The notes under the pieces: generated by a model | Database searches by the model: none | Seen by the model: only the letters and a program-made list of their open reading frames with translations | Told to the model about the DNA's origin: nothing | Translations under genes and position numbers: made by a program | DNA from: an uncultured Bacteroidota bacterium | GTDB taxonomy: Bacteria > Bacteroidota > Bacteroidia > B-17B0 > Aurantibacillaceae | Assembly (NCBI GenBank): GCA_903923915.1 | Contig: CAIXZI010000550.1 | Span: forward strand, 1-9,152 | Direction of reading: 5' to 3' | DNA length: 9,152 nt | Shown here: positions 1 through 6,199 of the stretch, piece after piece | Layout: every line of letters begins with the position of its first letter | How positions within the stretch are numbered: position 1 is the first letter of the stretch

Positions 1-54
1 CCCCCTATTGTGGCAGATCCACTAGCGAAGTATTCGTAAGAAGAAATCGAAGAA

Positions 55-600
55 GTGCTGCCTGTTATAGTTGCAACTCCTCCTGTTAAAGTTGCTCCAG
101 ACCCAATAAAAGAAAAAATGCTATTTGTTCCCAATCCAACTACTGATAATAAATTATCAAAAGCAAGAATTGACATTTTTGCTTTTACCAACAAATTAAA
201 CCCCGATAAAAAACAACCCATTTTTGAAACGATGCAACTTATTAAACAAAATAAAGACAGCAATACCTTGGTAGTTTTTGGTACAGATGAAATTTTGCCA
301 ACCATAGCCTACAATTATAACAGAGCTTACTTTGCAGCTATGCAAGATGAAAAGGAATACCACTTAACCGATAGTTTATTGCGAGCAGATAATGTTTATT
401 GCACTTACAATGCTGAAGAAATTAAACCATTAATTGGAACTAAATTTACTAAAGTAATATACATAGGCTTAGATGAAAAAACTAACGCTGCAGATTATCC
501 AATTGTAAATCTATTAAATGCCTCTTACAATTTGATAAAACAAGATAAACTTGGGGATGGAAGATGGCAAATGAGTTTTTATGATTTAAGAAAATCTTAA
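55..600 (+). CDS. Unrecognised protein, N-terminus uncertain (possibly truncated or interrupted)
   Basis: I do not recognise this protein. From a GTG at 55 it is 181 residues. The first ATG is at 118 and would give 160 residues; neither start has a convincing upstream signal. The N-terminal 25 residues are Pro/Val/Glu-rich and look like a linker, not a signal peptide or membrane segment. The rest looks like a soluble alpha/beta domain with hydrophobic strands (TLVVFGTDEI around residue 71, KVIYIGLDE around 134). The in-frame stop at 37-39 is flanked on both sides by open frame of similar Pro/acidic composition, so the gene may be the 3' part of a longer one broken by a nonsense change or a sequence error. 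A loose resemblance to soluble C-terminal domains of GT39-type glycosyltransferases was considered but is too weak to name. It converges on the LamG gene with a 16-bp gap and no visible terminator. Confidence 0.55.
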   Translation: MLPVIVATPPVKVAPDPIKEKMLFVPNPTTDNKLSKARIDIFAFTNKLNPDKKQPIFETMQLIKQNKDSNTLVVFGTDEILPTIAYNYNRAYFAAMQDEKEYHLTDSLLRADNVYCTYNAEEIKPLIGTKFTKVIYIGLDEKTNAADYPIVNLLNASYNLIKQDKLGDGRWQMSFYDLRKS

Positions 601-616
601 ACAAAATTTTAAACTC

Positions 617-2179
617 CTATTTAACAATAACTACCCTCTTATTTACAATGCCACCTTCACTTAAAATACTTAGGTTATAAATACTGGCATTTAAGTTGCT
701 AACATCTATAGTTGTTTTACCATTAATAGATTGACTAAATACACTATTGCCATTTATATCATACAAAGTAATAGTTTGCTGTGTATTGGTAGTAGGTTCA
801 ACAACAAAAGCTCCATTAGATGGGTTTGGATATACCTTAATTTGGTTGTTTGTAATTGATAGTTTATTTATGCCAGTTTGAGTATTGCTTATAACATTCA
901 CATTTGTCATTAAACTATTTGAATTAGCATGATTGCTTAAACGATAGATAGAATCGCTGTTGCAATAAGTTGTAGAATCTCCGCAAGAATTATATGCTGT
1001 TACGCAAATAGCATATACTCCGGCTGAATCATAAGCATGACTTGGAAAAAGACCTGATGAGCTTGTGCCATCACCCCAATACCAGATAGCATTTACTACT
1101 GATTGCGAATAGTTTACATAAATATCCCACCAATGAGGAACAGAATCTGCAACTATTATATAGCTTGCATAAGCAGCAGGAGCACTACAAGCAACATTGG
1201 TAATAGATATTGTTTGCGTAGTTGAACACAAAATATTGTTTAAAGAATCTATTACATTTTCTTGAACGGTATAAACGCCATTGCTAACATATGTATGTGA
1301 TGGATTTAATGACGTACTTGTTGAACCATCACCAAAACTCCAAGAACTTAATGTTACTGTAGAATCAGAGGTGAAATTTACTTGTCCGGCAGTATCAACT
1401 GCATAAGTAAAACTTTTGTTGCAAGCCGCAACAGGAGTGCAATTAGAGCCATAAGCCGGATTAGGCTCATTGTATAATTGTACAACCTCTGTATCACTTA
1501 AAGCTCTTTGGTAAATTCTGATGGCATCAAGAACACCATTGTAATAAAATGCATTATCACTAAAGTTGCCACCAATATATAATGGATCAGAATTAGAGGT
1601 GCTTCCAGACGATGTTCCGGTGGTGGATTGAAGAACACCATCTACATATAACTTGGCCAAATTTGCTGAATAGTTATAAACTCCGGTTAAAAAGTGCCAT
1701 GTGGTATCTTTGCAAATAGCGCTATCACTACATACATCTTGCTGATAGCCGGCAGCTACATAAAAATAGGCGTGTTTATAAGCGGTGCAATACCCTGTAT
1801 TATTATCATTCGTCATAAAAAAATATCCATTCCATTGTCCGTAATAATTCTTCCCTATAACACCACCCATGGTATCATTTCCGTAGGTTTTCATCCAAAA
1901 TGAAACAGTAAAGTCGCTATTTATTATGTTATTATCTGCAGAATTAGGTACTTCAATAAAGTTATTAATGCCATTAAATTTATAAGCCTGTCCGCAGTTG
2001 CCAAATCTATCGGTTGTTAAGGTTTCACCATAGACTGTTCCGTTATTTCCTCGTCCGCTTGAATCGTTTGCATTTCCGTTAAAAGGATAATAAGAAACTA
2101 ATCCGTTAGTAGGGATTTGTGCTATTAAAAAGTTTGACAAACAAACAAATGCAAAAAGACTAAAGAATAATTTTTTCAT
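617..2179 (-). CDS. Secreted LamG-PKD-PKD protein with T9SS type A sorting domain
   Basis: This is a 520-residue multidomain surface or secreted protein. Residues 1-20 form a signal peptide (MKKLFF start, hydrophobic core, cleavage likely at LIA|Q). Residues about 26-238 are a LamG/concanavalin A-like domain: YYPFNGNANDSSG near the start, FTVSFWMKT at 90-98, WHFLTGVY at 161-168, KLYVDG at 176-181 and ALSDTEVVQLYNE near the end, the usual wording in Bacteroidota. Two PKD-type domains follow, about 254-328 (FGDG at 282-285, HTY at 295-297) and 332-406 (WGDG at 368-371, HAY at 381-383). Residues about 441-520 are a T9SS type A C-terminal sorting domain (VYPNPSNGAF at 449-458, LYDINGNSVF, final VNKRVVIVK). 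By family knowledge, LamG domains bind glycans or proteins and PKD domains act as spacers, so an adhesin or carbohydrate-binding role is likely. No catalytic domain is seen. The ATG at 2179 is set by the signal peptide and lies 22 nt below a good promoter. Confidence 0.9.
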   Translation of the reverse strand: MKKLFFSLFAFVCLSNFLIAQIPTNGLVSYYPFNGNANDSSGRGNNGTVYGETLTTDRFGNCGQAYKFNGINNFIEVPNSADNNIINSDFTVSFWMKTYGNDTMGGVIGKNYYGQWNGYFFMTNDNNTGYCTAYKHAYFYVAAGYQQDVCSDSAICKDTTWHFLTGVYNYSANLAKLYVDGVLQSTTGTSSGSTSNSDPLYIGGNFSDNAFYYNGVLDAIRIYQRALSDTEVVQLYNEPNPAYGSNCTPVAACNKSFTYAVDTAGQVNFTSDSTVTLSSWSFGDGSTSTSLNPSHTYVSNGVYTVQENVIDSLNNILCSTTQTISITNVACSAPAAYASYIIVADSVPHWWDIYVNYSQSVVNAIWYWGDGTSSSGLFPSHAYDSAGVYAICVTAYNSCGDSTTYCNSDSIYRLSNHANSNSLMTNVNVISNTQTGINKLSITNNQIKVYPNPSNGAFVVEPTTNTQQTITLYDINGNSVFSQSINGKTTIDVSNLNASIYNLSILSEGGIVNKRVVIVK

Positions 2180-2201
2180 GGGTGAGATTTTAGAGCTCTA
2201 A

Positions 2202-2233
2202 CAAACTTAATGGATAAAAAAGTAATCTCCAAA
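2202..2233 (-). promoter_or_regulatory. Bacteroidota-type promoter of the LamG gene
   Basis: Read on the minus strand, TTTG at 2233-2230 is followed after 20 nt by TAAGTTTG at 2209-2202. This matches the Bacteroidota primary sigma-factor consensus (TTTG at -33, TAnnTTTG at -7) at close to the usual spacing. The box ends 22 nt before the ATG at 2179, so the leader should be roughly 15-20 nt, with no Shine-Dalgarno sequence. It is the best two-box promoter match in the window. The transcription start itself is inferred. Confidence 0.65.
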
Positions 2234-2252
2234 TTTTTAACTTTTAGAAATG

Positions 2253-2384
2253 GACCTCTTTTTATAATAGCTTGCGTGGTCATGGTGAGCCTGTCGAACC
2301 ACTTGCATTTCCTGTCCCTATCCTTCGACAAGCTCAGGATGACTTACGCTCTTTTGATATAAAATGTTGTTTTCCTAAGAGGTC
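2253..2384. repeat. Nested inverted-repeat element (REP/MITE-like) between efp and the LamG gene
   Basis: A perfect 8-bp inverted repeat, GACCTCTT at 2253-2260 and AAGAGGTC at 2377-2384, bounds a 132-bp segment. Inside it, 2279-2300 and 2322-2343 form an imperfect 22-bp inverted repeat (17 of 22 positions match) around a 21-nt loop. The arm cores are TGAGCCTGTCGAA and TTCGACAAGCTCA. GCGT at 2274-2277 and ACGC at 2346-2349 add weaker pairing outside the arms. Arms of the wording CCTGAGCTTGTCGAAGG are, from my memory, a very common dispersed repeat in Bacteroidota and some other phyla. There is no ORF inside and no clear target-site duplication. The segment sits just below the efp terminator and upstream of the LamG promoter. 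The hairpin is directly seen; calling it mobile is inference. Confidence 0.7.
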
Positions 2385-2385
2385 T

Positions 2386-2421
2386 AATAAAAAAAGCTGC
2401 CCTTTTACAAAGACAGCCTTT
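2386..2421 (-). terminator. Rho-independent terminator of accA-efp
   Basis: On the minus strand, AAAGGCTGTC (2421-2412) pairs with GGCAGCTTTT (2401-2392) in a 10-bp stem containing two G-T pairs, around a 10-nt loop. A run of seven T (2395-2389) overlaps the lower stem and continues past it. The hairpin starts 20 nt after the efp stop codon, as expected for an intrinsic terminator, and should separate accA-efp from the LamG gene. Confidence 0.8.
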
Positions 2422-2440
2422 AATAAAAATCAATAAGAAA

Positions 2441-3007
2441 TTATTTTTTCACACGCTCTACGTAAGCAGATGTGCGGGTATCAATTTTAATTTTATCACC
2501 CTCGTTTACAAATAAAGGTATCATAACGGTTGCCCCAGTTTCTACGGTTGAACTTTTTAAGGTGTTAGAACTGGCAGTATCTCCTTTAATACCAGGCTCT
2601 GTGTAGGTAATTTCAAGCTCAACAAAAGTAGGTGCTTCAGCTAAAATAGGCGTTTCTTCTTCAAAAGTTACTTTAATTTCCATTCCTTCTTTTAAGAATT
2701 TTAATCCATCACCCAAAGTAGTGGCAGGTATATGCACTTGGTCAAACGTTTCGTTATCCATTACTACAATAAAATCGCCTTCGGTATAAATAAACTGCAT
2801 CATTTTATATTCAACCCTAACCAAAACAACTTCTTCGCCACTACGAAAACGATTTTCAGTTTGTTTACCATTCATTAAGTTACGCATTTTGGCTTGGTAA
2901 AAAGCACGTAAGTTACCCGGTGTACGGTGTTGCCATTCGGTAATTAAACAAAGCTCGTTATTGTAGCGAAGCACTGTTCCAACGTTTACATCTCCTGTAT
3001 TTGCCAT
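2441..3007 (-). CDS. efp: Translation elongation factor P (atypical tip loop)
   Basis: EF-P binds beside the P-site tRNA on stalled ribosomes and promotes peptide bonds in polyproline stretches. At 188 residues it matches the family length and three-domain layout: KOW-like domain I (about 1-65), OB domain II (about 66-128) and OB domain III (about 129-188). Diagnostic wording includes MDNETFDQ in domain II, VELEITYTEPGIKGDTAS at the domain II/III junction, and a C-terminal IDTRTSAYVERVKK, close to the E. coli form. The domain I tip is HRTPGNLRAF (27-36). Aligned without gaps to PGKGxxF forms, residue 32 is Asn where Lys (as in E. coli K34) or Arg is usual; an Arg lies two residues later at 34. 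The usual lysine modification by EpmA/EpmB therefore cannot happen at that position. The gene starts 43 bp below accA with no promoter between and ends at a terminator. The ATG is secure because it gives the family N-terminus. Confidence 0.95.
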   Translation of the reverse strand: MANTGDVNVGTVLRYNNELCLITEWQHRTPGNLRAFYQAKMRNLMNGKQTENRFRSGEEVVLVRVEYKMMQFIYTEGDFIVVMDNETFDQVHIPATTLGDGLKFLKEGMEIKVTFEEETPILAEAPTFVELEITYTEPGIKGDTASSNTLKSSTVETGATVMIPLFVNEGDKIKIDTRTSAYVERVKK

Positions 3008-3012
3008 ATTTT

Positions 3013-3046
3013 TTAGTTATAAATTATAAGTTATGAATTTTGAGTT
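3013..3046. repeat. AT-rich degenerate repeat (ATGAATT/TTATAA words), copy 1
   Basis: The accA-efp spacer is built from the short words GTTATAA, ATTATAAG, TTATGAATT and GAGTT, which recur in front of accA at 4056-4095. Strings of this type (ATGAATTATGAATTATAAG) are, from memory, common between genes in Bacteroidota. No coding potential or stable hairpin is seen, and its function is unknown. Confidence 0.45.
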
Positions 3047-3050
3047 GAAT

Positions 3051-4025
3051 TTATTTTACAAGTTCGTTTGCTTCTATTACAACGCCCATGGCACAGAATT
3101 TATCTATTCTATCGGCAATGCGTTTTTCGGCAGGTTGTTTGCTTAATTCGGCAGTAAATTTATTAATAGCCGTGCGCACATTTTCATAAGCTTCGGCGGG
3201 GTTGTTGTGCGCGCCACCCAAAGGCTCAGATATAACACCATCAATTAATTTGTTACCCAACATATCGGTTGCGGTAAGTTTTAAAGCCTCGGCAGCTTGT
3301 TCTTTAAAATTCCAGGTGCGCCATAAAATAGTAGAGCAATTTTCGGGAGAGATAACAGAGTACCAAGAGTTTTCCATCATCAACACTTTATCTCCAATGC
3401 CAATACCTAAGGCTCCACCCGATGCACCTTCGCCAATAATAATACAAATAACGGGTACGGTAAGCTGTACCATTTCTAATAAGTTACGGGCTATTGCTTC
3501 GCCTTGTCCGCGTTCTTCAGCTTCTAAACCAGGATAAGCACCCGGAGTATCAATAAAAGTAATAATGGGTTTGTTAAACTTTTCGGCCATTTTCATTAAG
3601 CGAAGTGCTTTTCTATAGCCCTCAGGATTAGGCATTCCAAAATTACGAAACTGACGTTCTTTGGTATTTCTACCTTTTTGTTGGCCAATAAGCATGTATG
3701 TTTTACCATCAATATCGCCAAAACCGCCTATCATAGCTTTATCATCTCCTACGGTACGATCGCCGTGTAATTCAATAAAGTTGCCATTGGTAAGAATGTT
3801 TATATAATCTAAAGAATAAGGTCTTTCGGGGTGGCGCGACAATTGCACGCGTTGCCAAGGTGTAAGTGATGTATAGAGTTTGTTTTTAGTATCCTGTATT
3901 TTGGCTTCCATTTCTTTAATAGAAGAAGTAACATCTACTTTACTTTTGGTAGCTATGTCTTTTAGCTTTTGAAGTTCTTTTTCAAGGTCTTCTATCGGTT
4001 TTTCAAAATCAAGATAAGTAGTCAT
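3051..4025 (-). CDS. accA: Acetyl-CoA carboxylase carboxyltransferase, alpha subunit
   Basis: AccA with AccD forms the carboxyltransferase of acetyl-CoA carboxylase, moving CO2 from biotin on AccB to acetyl-CoA to make malonyl-CoA, the first committed step of fatty-acid synthesis in the cytoplasm. The protein is 324 residues, close to the E. coli enzyme (319), and appears intact. An N-terminal helical region (about 1-50) is followed by the [20 protein letters not shown] segment (56-75), ELHGDR (85-90), IGQQKGR (113-119), [19 protein letters not shown] (126-144), [10 protein letters not shown] (157-166), [15 protein letters not shown] (198-212, oxyanion-hole glycines) and [11 protein letters not shown] (226-236). 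All are hallmark AccA segments of the crotonase-type fold. It is the first gene of an accA-efp unit. A perfect -7 box lies 19 nt upstream of the ATG. accD, accB and accC are not in the window. Confidence 0.97.
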   Translation of the reverse strand: MTTYLDFEKPIEDLEKELQKLKDIATKSKVDVTSSIKEMEAKIQDTKNKLYTSLTPWQRVQLSRHPERPYSLDYINILTNGNFIELHGDRTVGDDKAMIGGFGDIDGKTYMLIGQQKGRNTKERQFRNFGMPNPEGYRKALRLMKMAEKFNKPIITFIDTPGAYPGLEAEERGQGEAIARNLLEMVQLTVPVICIIIGEGASGGALGIGIGDKVLMMENSWYSVISPENCSTILWRTWNFKEQAAEALKLTATDMLGNKLIDGVISEPLGGAHNNPAEAYENVRTAINKFTAELSKQPAEKRIADRIDKFCAMGVVIEANELVK

Positions 4026-4044
4026 TCTAAATAAATTAGGGACG

Positions 4045-4052
4045 CAAATATA
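4045..4052 (-). promoter_or_regulatory. -7 promoter box of accA-efp
   Basis: On the minus strand TATATTTG (4052-4045) is a perfect TAnnTTTG box, followed by CGTCCC. The nearly identical string TATATTCGCATCCC stands before the flippase gene (12 of 14 bases shared). No clear -33 TTTG is visible 17-21 nt upstream. The box ends 19 nt before the accA ATG, implying a leader of about 10-15 nt. Confidence 0.6.
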
Positions 4053-4055
4053 GTA

Positions 4056-4095
4056 ATTTATGAATTATGAGTTATAAGTTAAAAATTATGAATTG
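4056..4095. repeat. AT-rich degenerate repeat (ATGAATT/TTATAA words), copy 2
   Basis: The region between the divergent accA and NHL genes contains ATGAATTATGAGTTATAAGT followed by TTAAAAATTATGAATTG. It shares its words with the accA-efp spacer (3013-3046), so this low-complexity sequence flanks accA on both sides. Its function is unknown. Confidence 0.45.
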
Positions 4096-4139
4096 ATACT
4101 GAAAATTAATGAGTTAAGACGAAAGGGTAAAGAATTTAC

Positions 4140-4147
4140 TACCTTTG
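4140..4147 (+). promoter_or_regulatory. -7 promoter box of the NHL-repeat gene
   Basis: TACCTTTG is a perfect TAnnTTTG match ending 16 nt before the ATG at 4164. I see no good -33 TTTG. The implied leader is about 10 nt, with no Shine-Dalgarno sequence. Confidence 0.5.
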
Positions 4148-4163
4148 TTTAAAACCCAATAGT

Positions 4164-5486
4164 ATGCGTTATTACATAAATTTTTTAGTGTTTGTGTTTG
4201 CCTTACAAGTAAATGCACAAATAATAACTACTGTTGCAGGAAATGGTACATCAGGATCTGTTGGAGATGGTGGGCAAGCTACTGCTGCAGAATTAAAGGG
4301 GCCGACTGGCATAGCTTTTGATATATCGGGTAATCTTTATGTAGTTGATAGAAGTAATAATCGCATTAGGAAAATAACTACTACGGGTGTAATAACTACC
4401 ATTGCAGGAAATGGAATACAAGGTTTTAGCGGAGATGGGGGACAAGCAACTGCTGCAGAGTTTCACTTACCTTGGGGTATAGCCCTTGATTTGATTGGTA
4501 ATTTATATATTGCGGATGCCTCTAATCATCGTATTAGAAAAATAAATACGGCAGGAATAATAACTACCGTTGCCGGAAATGGAACACAAGGTTTCGGTGG
4601 AGATGGAGGGCAAGCAACAGCTGCTAAATTAAATTTCCCTTGTGGCATAACAACCGATATAGCAGGCAATTTATATATTGCCGATGGGCAAAATAATCGT
4701 ATTCGTTTAGTTAATACTACTGGTATTATAATTACAGTTGTTGGCAACGGCACACCAGGCGCTTTAGGAGATGGTGGGCAGGCGACTGCGGCCGAAATAG
4801 ATAATTGTTATGGCATTGTAGTTGATGCTGTAGGTAATTTATATATACCTGATGGTCCGGATAACCTTATAAGGAAAGTTGATGCTTTAGGTATTATAAG
4901 TACAATTGGTGGAATACAAACAGGCGGTTTTAGCGGGGATGGAGGGCAAGCTACGGCTGCAAAATTAAATTTCCCAATTAGAGCAAAACTGGATTTGGCA
5001 GGCAATATTTATGTAGCCGATAATTTTAATAATCGTATACGTGTTATAAATACTTCCGGAATAATAAATACCATTGCCGGAAATGGAACTCAAGGCTTTA
5101 GTGGAGATGGAGGGCAAGCTACTGCTGCCGAATTAAATTACCCTGTTGATGTAGCTTTTGATGCAGGAGGTAATATGTACATTGCTGAACAAAATAATAA
5201 TCGCATACGTATGGTTAGTAATGTTGCGGCACTTGGTATAAATCAAATACCCAATATTAATACTCAAGTAAGCATTTACCCCAACCCAAGCTCGGGCATT
5301 TTCCAAATAACAGCTTCAGATAATATAGATGAATTAAAAGTTACCGATATACTTGGACAAAGCGTTTTTGAAACCAAGCTACATGCTACAAATGCAACTA
5401 TAGAAATAGCTAATGCAGGAGTTTATTTTATTAGCATAACAAGTGGTAAAGAAACTACGCTAAAAAAAGTGGTGGTAACCAAATAG
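4164..5486 (+). CDS. Secreted six-blade NHL-repeat propeller protein with T9SS sorting domain
   Basis: The protein has 440 residues. Residues 1-18 are a signal peptide (hydrophobic core LVFVFAL, cleavage VNA|Q). Residues 22-357 are six tandem repeats of exactly 56 residues (22-77, 78-133, 134-189, 190-245, 246-301, 302-357). Each carries an AGNGT-like turn, an invariant GDGGQATAA, a GI-(A/V)-x-D-x-x-GN-(L/I/M)-Y core and, usually, NNRIR. This is NHL-repeat wording, and six blades match a closed beta-propeller. Blades 4 and 5 are the most divergent: 4 has PDGPDNLIR, and 5 has IGGIQTGG in place of AGNGTQG. Residues about 366-440 are a T9SS type A sorting domain (SIYPNPSSGIF at 370-380, VTDILGQSVFE, final TTLKKVVVTK). 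NHL propellers are usually binding scaffolds and no catalytic residues are recognisable, so the ligand is unknown. It lies divergent from accA and its stop is 2 bp from that of the next, convergent gene. Confidence 0.92.
   Translation: MRYYINFLVFVFALQVNAQIITTVAGNGTSGSVGDGGQATAAELKGPTGIAFDISGNLYVVDRSNNRIRKITTTGVITTIAGNGIQGFSGDGGQATAAEFHLPWGIALDLIGNLYIADASNHRIRKINTAGIITTVAGNGTQGFGGDGGQATAAKLNFPCGITTDIAGNLYIADGQNNRIRLVNTTGIIITVVGNGTPGALGDGGQATAAEIDNCYGIVVDAVGNLYIPDGPDNLIRKVDALGIISTIGGIQTGGFSGDGGQATAAKLNFPIRAKLDLAGNIYVADNFNNRIRVINTSGIINTIAGNGTQGFSGDGGQATAAELNYPVDVAFDAGGNMYIAEQNNNRIRMVSNVAALGINQIPNINTQVSIYPNPSSGIFQITASDNIDELKVTDILGQSVFETKLHATNATIEIANAGVYFISITSGKETTLKKVVVTK
4227..5234 (+). repeat. 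Six in-frame tandem repeats of 168 bp
   Basis: The NHL blades are also a DNA tandem array of six units, starting at 4227, 4395, 4563, 4731, 4899 and 5067, each exactly 168 bp. The best-kept block is GGAGATGGxGGGCAAGC(T/A)AC, present in every unit with only a few changes. The uniform unit length and strong conservation of this block point to duplication, perhaps with later homogenisation between units. Such arrays can change copy number by slippage or recombination. Confidence 0.9.
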
Positions 5487-5488
5487 AT

Positions 5489-6199
5489 TTATTGCGCCTG
5501 ACTCTCAAGGTGTTTTTTAAAGTTTAAGTTAAACCCTAAAGCACCAAAGGCATACAATGGTTTTTTATCCCACTCCCAGCGGGTAAGTTGCTGAAAGCCC
5601 CCTTTAAAAATAAAAGAAAAACGCTGTATGTTATAAGCTAAAATAATACCCGCACTTATATTTACGCGTTCGGTTTTGGTGTTGGGTTTTACACTTTCTT
5701 TATAGTAAGCATCTTTTAAATGTGTTTTTTGAAATAATAAAAAATCGGCGGCTATATCGGCGGCAAGCGTAAATTTTTCGGCATATATACCTGGCATTAG
5801 GCAAACATTAGTTACAATGGTATGAAAATTAAACAGGTTTAGGTGTTTACTAACTGATGATGAAATAATAGCTATTGGCAGCTTGAAATTATTTTTGGTA
5901 TAAATATCAAACTGAAAACCTTTTCTAAAAACAAAACGTGTATAGCATTTATAGGATAGGGGAGAACTAAAATCTAAAATACCTACAATATCTCGTTTAA
6001 AGCATTTGAAATATCGGGTGTGATTAATGCCGTATGACGTGTTTAAAAAAGATTCTGAATACCCGGCGCCCACAAAAAACTGATTATGATAATTGCCGAG
6101 CTTAGTAAACAATTGAGCTTTGGCAGGGAAATAAATCACTACAGCAATAAGCAGATATGCTATTTTAATACGAAGGTTACGCAAAATAATATACCTCAA
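5489..6199 (-). CDS. Exported protein of unknown function, possible outer-membrane beta-barrel
   Basis: I do not recognise the family. The longest reading is 236 residues from a TTG at 6199; a second in-frame TTG at 6184 gives 231, and no ATG exists upstream of the signal peptide. Residues about 10-28 form a signal peptide (basic LRNLRIK, core IAYLLIAVVIYF, cleavage KA|Q at 28/29). The mature part has alternating aromatic/hydrophobic stretches such as QFFVGAGYSESF, FQFDIYTK, VNISAGIILAYN, FSFIFKGGFQQL and a near-terminal YAFGALGFNLNF. These resemble short beta-barrel strands in Bacteroidota outer-membrane proteins. No lipoprotein Cys and no T9SS tail are seen. The gene starts 56 bp below the MFS stop, so it could be read through from that gene. 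A TATTTTTG box overlaps the first TTG, which favours the second start. It converges on the NHL gene with 2 bp between stops. Confidence 0.7.
   Translation of the reverse strand: MRYIILRNLRIKIAYLLIAVVIYFPAKAQLFTKLGNYHNQFFVGAGYSESFLNTSYGINHTRYFKCFKRDIVGILDFSSPLSYKCYTRFVFRKGFQFDIYTKNNFKLPIAIISSSVSKHLNLFNFHTIVTNVCLMPGIYAEKFTLAADIAADFLLFQKTHLKDAYYKESVKPNTKTERVNISAGIILAYNIQRFSFIFKGGFQQLTRWEWDKKPLYAFGALGFNLNFKKHLESQAQ

Noticed and set aside
1694..1903. Short + strand open frame inside the LamG gene, and similar short frames inside accA (3202-3537) and the MFS gene (6609-6797, 7097-7330).
   Set aside because: All lie wholly inside well-supported genes in another frame and show no recognisable domain.
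2441..4025. A frameshift or loss of function in accA or efp.
   Set aside because: Both proteins are full length with all hallmark segments. The EF-P tip difference is local and the rest of the protein is well conserved.
4526..5005. Open frames antisense to the NHL gene with Pro-rich repeated content.
   Set aside because: They are reverse readings of the 168-bp repeat array. They lack promoters, and the sense strand encodes a coherent signal-peptide/propeller/sorting-domain protein.
4227..5234. Regularly spaced repeats that might suggest a CRISPR array.
   Set aside because: The period is 168 bp, in frame, with the repeated part continuous with coding sequence; this is a protein repeat.
5484..5491. 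Terminator between the convergent NHL and exported-protein genes.
   Set aside because: The stops are 2 bp apart and I see no hairpin with a T run in the last coding bases of either gene.
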